Shown one piece after another: positions 60,670 to 64,000 of a stretch of 64,000 bases of DNA. Below the pieces are notes generated by a model. That model did not search any database. It was not told the DNA's origin and saw nothing but the letters and a program-made list of their open reading frames with translations. Each line of letters begins with the position of its first letter. Position 1 is the first letter of the stretch. Made by a program: the position numbers and the translations under genes. The DNA comes from Lachnospiraceae bacterium (GTDB lineage Bacteria; Bacillota; Clostridia; Lachnospirales; Lachnospiraceae): positions 1 to 64,000 of the forward strand of contig JALEPL010000052.1 of the NCBI GenBank assembly GCA_022766245.1, given 5' to 3'.

Positions 60670-61548
60670 TTAGTATTTTTTCTTATCTTTTAGTTCCTGA
60701 TACAACAAGCAGTAATTCTCATAGCGCACTGGGCTGATTTCACCCTGCCCCAGCGCCTGTTTCACGCCGCAGTCCGGTTCATTGATATGAGCACAGCCGC
60801 CAAATCTGCACTGAGGCTCATAGGCTGCGAACTCCGGATAAAACTGCTGCAGCTCTTCCTTTTCCATCTCTGGCAGATACAGGGAACTGAATCCCGGAGT
60901 ATCCATGATATAGGTATCCTGCTCCACATGAATCAGCTCGGCATGGCGTGTGGTGTGTCTTCCCCGTTCAATCTTTTTACTGATTTCTCCTGTCTCCATG
61001 GCTGCTGCCGGAGCCAGAAGATTGATCAGAGAGGACTTGCCCACACCGGAAGGTCCTGCCACGGTACTCACCTTCCCTCGAAGCACCTGCTTCAGTTCAT
61101 CGATTCCCTGATGCCCTTTTGCACTAACACCAATCACCTGATATCCTGCACTGCGGTAGATCTGCGCCATACGCTCCATAGCGATATCCTCCACCAAATC
61201 CTGCTTATTATAACAGATGACCACCGGCACCTGCTGCCATGCCATCATCACTAGAAATCGATCCATCAGATTAAAATTCGGCTGAGGACTTGCTGCAGCA
61301 AAAATCAAAAGCGCCTGATCCACATTTGCCACCGCCGGGCGAATCAACGCATTGCGCCTGGGCAGCACCGCTACCACATTTCCCGTCTTTTCCTCCTCTG
61401 AGATGACATTGATTTCTACGTTATCTCCCACCAACGGTTTCAGCTTCTGCTGGCGGAATATTCCTTTTGCCTTACATTCATAAATTCCGGCTCCTACTAC
61501 ATGAACGTAGTAAAAGCCGGAAATTCCTTTGATTATTTTACCCTGCAT
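60670..61548 (-). CDS. rsgA: Ribosome small subunit GTPase RsgA
   Basis: Circularly permuted GTPase for 30S maturation. N-terminal OB fold, then VICYNKQDL (G4), GPSGVGKSSLIN (G1) and DTPGFSSL (G3) in permuted order, and a C-terminal zinc site CRFGGCAHINEPDC. 292 aa is normal. Between prkC and rpe with short gaps. Confidence 0.97.
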   Translation of the reverse strand: MQGKIIKGISGFYYVHVVGAGIYECKAKGIFRQQKLKPLVGDNVEINVISEEEKTGNVVAVLPRRNALIRPAVANVDQALLIFAAASPQPNFNLMDRFLVMMAWQQVPVVICYNKQDLVEDIAMERMAQIYRSAGYQVIGVSAKGHQGIDELKQVLRGKVSTVAGPSGVGKSSLINLLAPAAAMETGEISKKIERGRHTTRHAELIHVEQDTYIMDTPGFSSLYLPEMEKEELQQFYPEFAAYEPQCRFGGCAHINEPDCGVKQALGQGEISPVRYENYCLLYQELKDKKKY

Positions 61549-61559
61549 AAAATACCTGT

Positions 61560-63608
61560 TTATTGTTCAATAAAGGTTACACTCTGTGATACAGTATTCA
61601 CCTTTGCATTGCCTTCTGCGTCTGTATAATTCCATTCAACCGTCAACGTTCCTGAATTGCTGCCGGTAATGTTGCTGACAGATACCTTGCCCGGACTGGT
61701 TCCTGAGAAGGTGGTGGTCCACAGTACCTCTCCCGCCGCATTTGTCAGGGTAACCTTTCCACCGGTATAGGTGTTGCCATCCTGCGGAGCATTCAGTGCC
61801 TCACTCTGGTAAGAATAATACACCGTCTTCTTTCCCTGACTGATGGTCAGAGTAATCGTAGTTCCCTTATCCACGAACTTACCTGCCACAGGATCCGTGG
61901 AAATCACCTTTCCTTCTTCCACAGTATCACTGTAATCCGTCTGTTTATTGTAGTTTAATCCCTTTTCTGTCAGGGCATTCATGGCCTCTTCCTCTGTGTA
62001 TCCGGCCAGATCCGGCACCTGGATACTCTCTAAACCACGGCTGATGATAACCGTAACAGTATCTCCTTTTTTCGCTGAAGTTCCTGCATCCGGAGTCGTT
62101 TTGATTACATAATCCTGCTGTACATTCTCGTCATAATCATAGTCAAAAGATACTTCAAAGCCCTGCTCCTCTAAAAGCTGCTTTGCTTCCGATGACTTAT
62201 ATCCTGCCACATCCTTAATCGGAACATCGCCGGAGCCGCTGCTGACGCGCACCGTAATGGTGGCTCCTTCTTCCACTGCATTCCCTGCATCCACGCCCTG
62301 GTAAGCAATCTTCCCTTCCTCGTATTCATCCGAAGCGATGGGATCGCCCTCCTTAATGGTAATCGTAAGACCGGCATCCTCGATGGCATCCTGTGCCTCC
62401 TCAAAGGTGAGTCCCAAAAGACTGATCATCTTCTCAGTTTCACCACCTGCAACAATCTCGGTTTCCGTCTGGGTCTCAGTCTCTGTATCCCCGTTATTTC
62501 CGGAACCGCCAAAATGAAGGATTCCCATCAGATTTCCCACCAGACAGACAATAATGGCAACAATGATAACAGCCGCCACGATTCCTCCGATTGTCATAGC
62601 CTTCTCCAGATTCGGATTCAGGAAGCCCTCTTCCTCCTCATTTCCATCCGTTTTCTCTTCCTCCGGCTCATCCTCCGTGTCCGCAGATACCTTTCCCGCA
62701 CTCTGGCGGATAGCATCGATCTCATCCTTCTGCACTACACGGGTCTTTCCGTTATTCTCCAGGGGCACCATGGTGACAAAGTCCTCATTTGGACTAATCA
62801 GAGCCTTTCGCAAATCCACCAAAAGCTCGCCCATATCTTCATATCTGCGGTCCGGATTCTTCTGGGTACACTTTAAAATAATCTTCTCAAAGCTGATGGG
62901 CAGATCCGGTGTATATGCAGTGGGAGGAACCATCTCCTCCTGCAAATGCTGTATCGCTACCGCTACCGTGGTATCTCCGTCAAAAGGCACACGACCGGTA
63001 ACCATCTCATACATCACAATACCTAGGGAATAGATATCACTCTTTCCATCCACAAATCCGTTTCTCGCCTGCTCCGGTGAAGAGTAATGCACGGATCCCA
63101 TCACGTCGGAATTGATGGTGTTGGAAGTTGCTGCACGGGCAATACCAAAATCTGTCACCTTCACCTTTCCCTCTGTGGAGATAATGATATTCTGGGGCTT
63201 AATATCCCGGTGTACAATATTCTTATTGTGAGCCGCCTCAATGCCACGTCCCACCTGAATAGCAATGCTGACCGCCTCCTTAAAGGTCAGTCTGCCTTTT
63301 TTCTCAATGTAAGTCTTAAGAGTGATTCCCTCTATAAACTCCATCACGATATAGTGCATACCGTTCTCGCTGCCAACATCATAGATATTTACGATATTGG
63401 GATGCTCTAAGCCTGCTGCAGACTGAGCCTCCGTGCGGAACTTCGTGACAAAATTCACATCCTCGCTGAATTCCTGTTTTAGTACTTTGATTGCCACAAA
63501 GCGTCCTAAAATATGATCCTTTGCCTTATAGACATCGGACATGCCGCCCGCTCCTACTTTTCCTACGATCTCATAACGATCCGCTATATACATTCCCTCT
63601 GTTAACAT
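61560..63608 (-). CDS. prkC: PASTA-domain serine/threonine kinase PrkC
   Basis: 682 aa. The cytoplasmic kinase has GAGGMSDVYKAKD, VAIKVL, HRDIKPQNII and DFGIARA. A membrane segment near residue 345 (AAVIIVAIIVCLVGNLMGIL) is followed by three PASTA domains (from about 390 to 590), e.g. VPDLAGYTEEEAMNAL, and a C-terminal Ig-like or beta domain. It senses muropeptides or lipid II in relatives. The gene starts seven bases before the stp stop codon. Confidence 0.95.
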   Translation of the reverse strand: MLTEGMYIADRYEIVGKVGAGGMSDVYKAKDHILGRFVAIKVLKQEFSEDVNFVTKFRTEAQSAAGLEHPNIVNIYDVGSENGMHYIVMEFIEGITLKTYIEKKGRLTFKEAVSIAIQVGRGIEAAHNKNIVHRDIKPQNIIISTEGKVKVTDFGIARAATSNTINSDVMGSVHYSSPEQARNGFVDGKSDIYSLGIVMYEMVTGRVPFDGDTTVAVAIQHLQEEMVPPTAYTPDLPISFEKIILKCTQKNPDRRYEDMGELLVDLRKALISPNEDFVTMVPLENNGKTRVVQKDEIDAIRQSAGKVSADTEDEPEEEKTDGNEEEEGFLNPNLEKAMTIGGIVAAVIIVAIIVCLVGNLMGILHFGGSGNNGDTETETQTETEIVAGGETEKMISLLGLTFEEAQDAIEDAGLTITIKEGDPIASDEYEEGKIAYQGVDAGNAVEEGATITVRVSSGSGDVPIKDVAGYKSSEAKQLLEEQGFEVSFDYDYDENVQQDYVIKTTPDAGTSAKKGDTVTVIISRGLESIQVPDLAGYTEEEAMNALTEKGLNYNKQTDYSDTVEEGKVISTDPVAGKFVDKGTTITLTISQGKKTVYYSYQSEALNAPQDGNTYTGGKVTLTNAAGEVLWTTTFSGTSPGKVSVSNITGSNSGTLTVEWNYTDAEGNAKVNTVSQSVTFIEQ

Positions 63609-64000
63609 ACTTTCACCTCATCCGCAAATGGTTCAATGACTATCACAGTGACATTGTCTCTACCGCCCCGATCATTGGCAGTCTCCACCAGACGTTCTGC
63701 GGCCTCTGCCACATCTCGCTGTCCCTTCATGATGTTCCGGATATCCATATCCTCCACCATATTCGTAAGTCCATCGGTACACATAAGCACCATATCTGAC
63801 GGCTCCAGCTCTACCTCAAAGAAATCGGCTTCTATTTCGTCAGAAGCGCCCACCGCCCGCGTAATATAGTTCTTCTTCGGGTGATTCTTTGCCTTTGCTT
63901 TATCCATCTCGCCCATGCGAACCATCTCTTCTACCAGAGAATGATCTTTGGTAATCTGTTTCATTTCTTCATCTACCACATACAGTCTGCTGTCTCCCAC
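63602..64000 (-). CDS. stp: PP2C-type protein phosphatase Stp (partial)
   Basis: C-terminal 132 residues of the phosphatase that reverses PrkC. GDSRLYVVD, ITKDHSLVEEMVRMGE, TRAVGASDEIEADF, CTDGLTNMV and GGRDNVTVIVIE are the PP2C metal and core motifs. The gene continues beyond the window end. It overlaps prkC by seven bases. Confidence 0.95.
   Translation of the reverse strand: MGDSRLYVVDEEMKQITKDHSLVEEMVRMGEMDKAKAKNHPKKNYITRAVGASDEIEADFFEVELEPSDMVLMCTDGLTNMVEDMDIRNIMKGQRDVAEAAERLVETANDRGGRDNVTVIVIEPFADEVKVC

Overview
The window looks like chromosomal DNA from a Gram-positive, low-to-mid GC member of the Clostridia, most likely Lachnospiraceae. Reasons: strong AGGAGG-type ribosome binding sites, a Firmicutes-type order stp-prkC-rsgA-rpe-thiN, YceD-rpmF and plsX-acpP-rnc-smc-ftsY blocks, TmcAL, YqeG, YmxH-type and DUF815 proteins, and a split purine pathway (AICAR formyltransferase plus PurO-type IMP cyclohydrolase). 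No rRNA, tRNA, CRISPR array or prophage was seen. Almost everything reads on the minus strand.

Layout: 1-4 kb has a partial coiled-coil C-terminus, an unrecognised membrane protein and a PHP phosphoesterase. 4-10 kb is ppk1-ppx-DUF815-pheA. 10.3-11.5 kb has divergent promoters and a DUF5050 protein. 11.5-19.5 kb is plsX-acpP-rnc-smc-ftsY-ilvA. 19.5-24 kb has yesL, yceD-rpmF, ackA and tmcAL. 24-26.2 kb is a dapA-dapB unit under a lysine riboswitch. 26.1-29.6 kb has a CobO-like ATPase, an SSB-like protein and typA. 29.7-33 kb is an accessory island: an AAA/nuclease-like ATPase, a CPBP protease and a broken TetR gene with an intact operator. 33-38 kb has purine genes, a glycosyltransferase and the DUF711/ACT pair. 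38-45 kb is walJ, an FtsA-like protein with beta-grasp repeats, coaE, polA and a thioesterase. 45-54.8 kb has a 32-aa protein, YfhO, an LtaS-like protein, efp, rpiB, yqeG, an isochorismatase-like gene, nrdR, a PRC-barrel protein and ychF. 55-59.3 kb is a hybrid histidine kinase with a solute-binding/5'-nucleotidase-C fusion lipoprotein. 59.3-64 kb is thiN-rpe-rsgA-prkC-stp.

The most unusual content is between genes. A family of short hairpin elements, all beginning with a head close to GTAACTATTCAG or GTAACTGTTCAG, occurs about 16 times. Five copies are flanked by exact 8-bp direct repeats and three more by 6-7/8 matches, so they move. They come as 27-59 bp single units and 130-184 bp composites. 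Many lie inside transcripts: right after the promoters of tmcAL and dapA, between operon genes, and at gene ends where they supply the stop codon (dapA, the 581-aa membrane protein) or lengthen the protein (plsX). The GTAA terminus and 8-bp target duplication fit what is known of IS66-family ends, but no IS66 transposase is present here. A second, unrelated 40-bp REP-like repeat occurs as two inverted pairs. One pair brackets thiN and contributes its N-terminus, its stop codon and the stop codon of rpe; the other brackets the 3' end of the hybrid kinase gene.

Start codons were chosen by ribosome binding site and family length and are often downstream of the longest open frame. Family names come from motif recognition only; no database search was possible.
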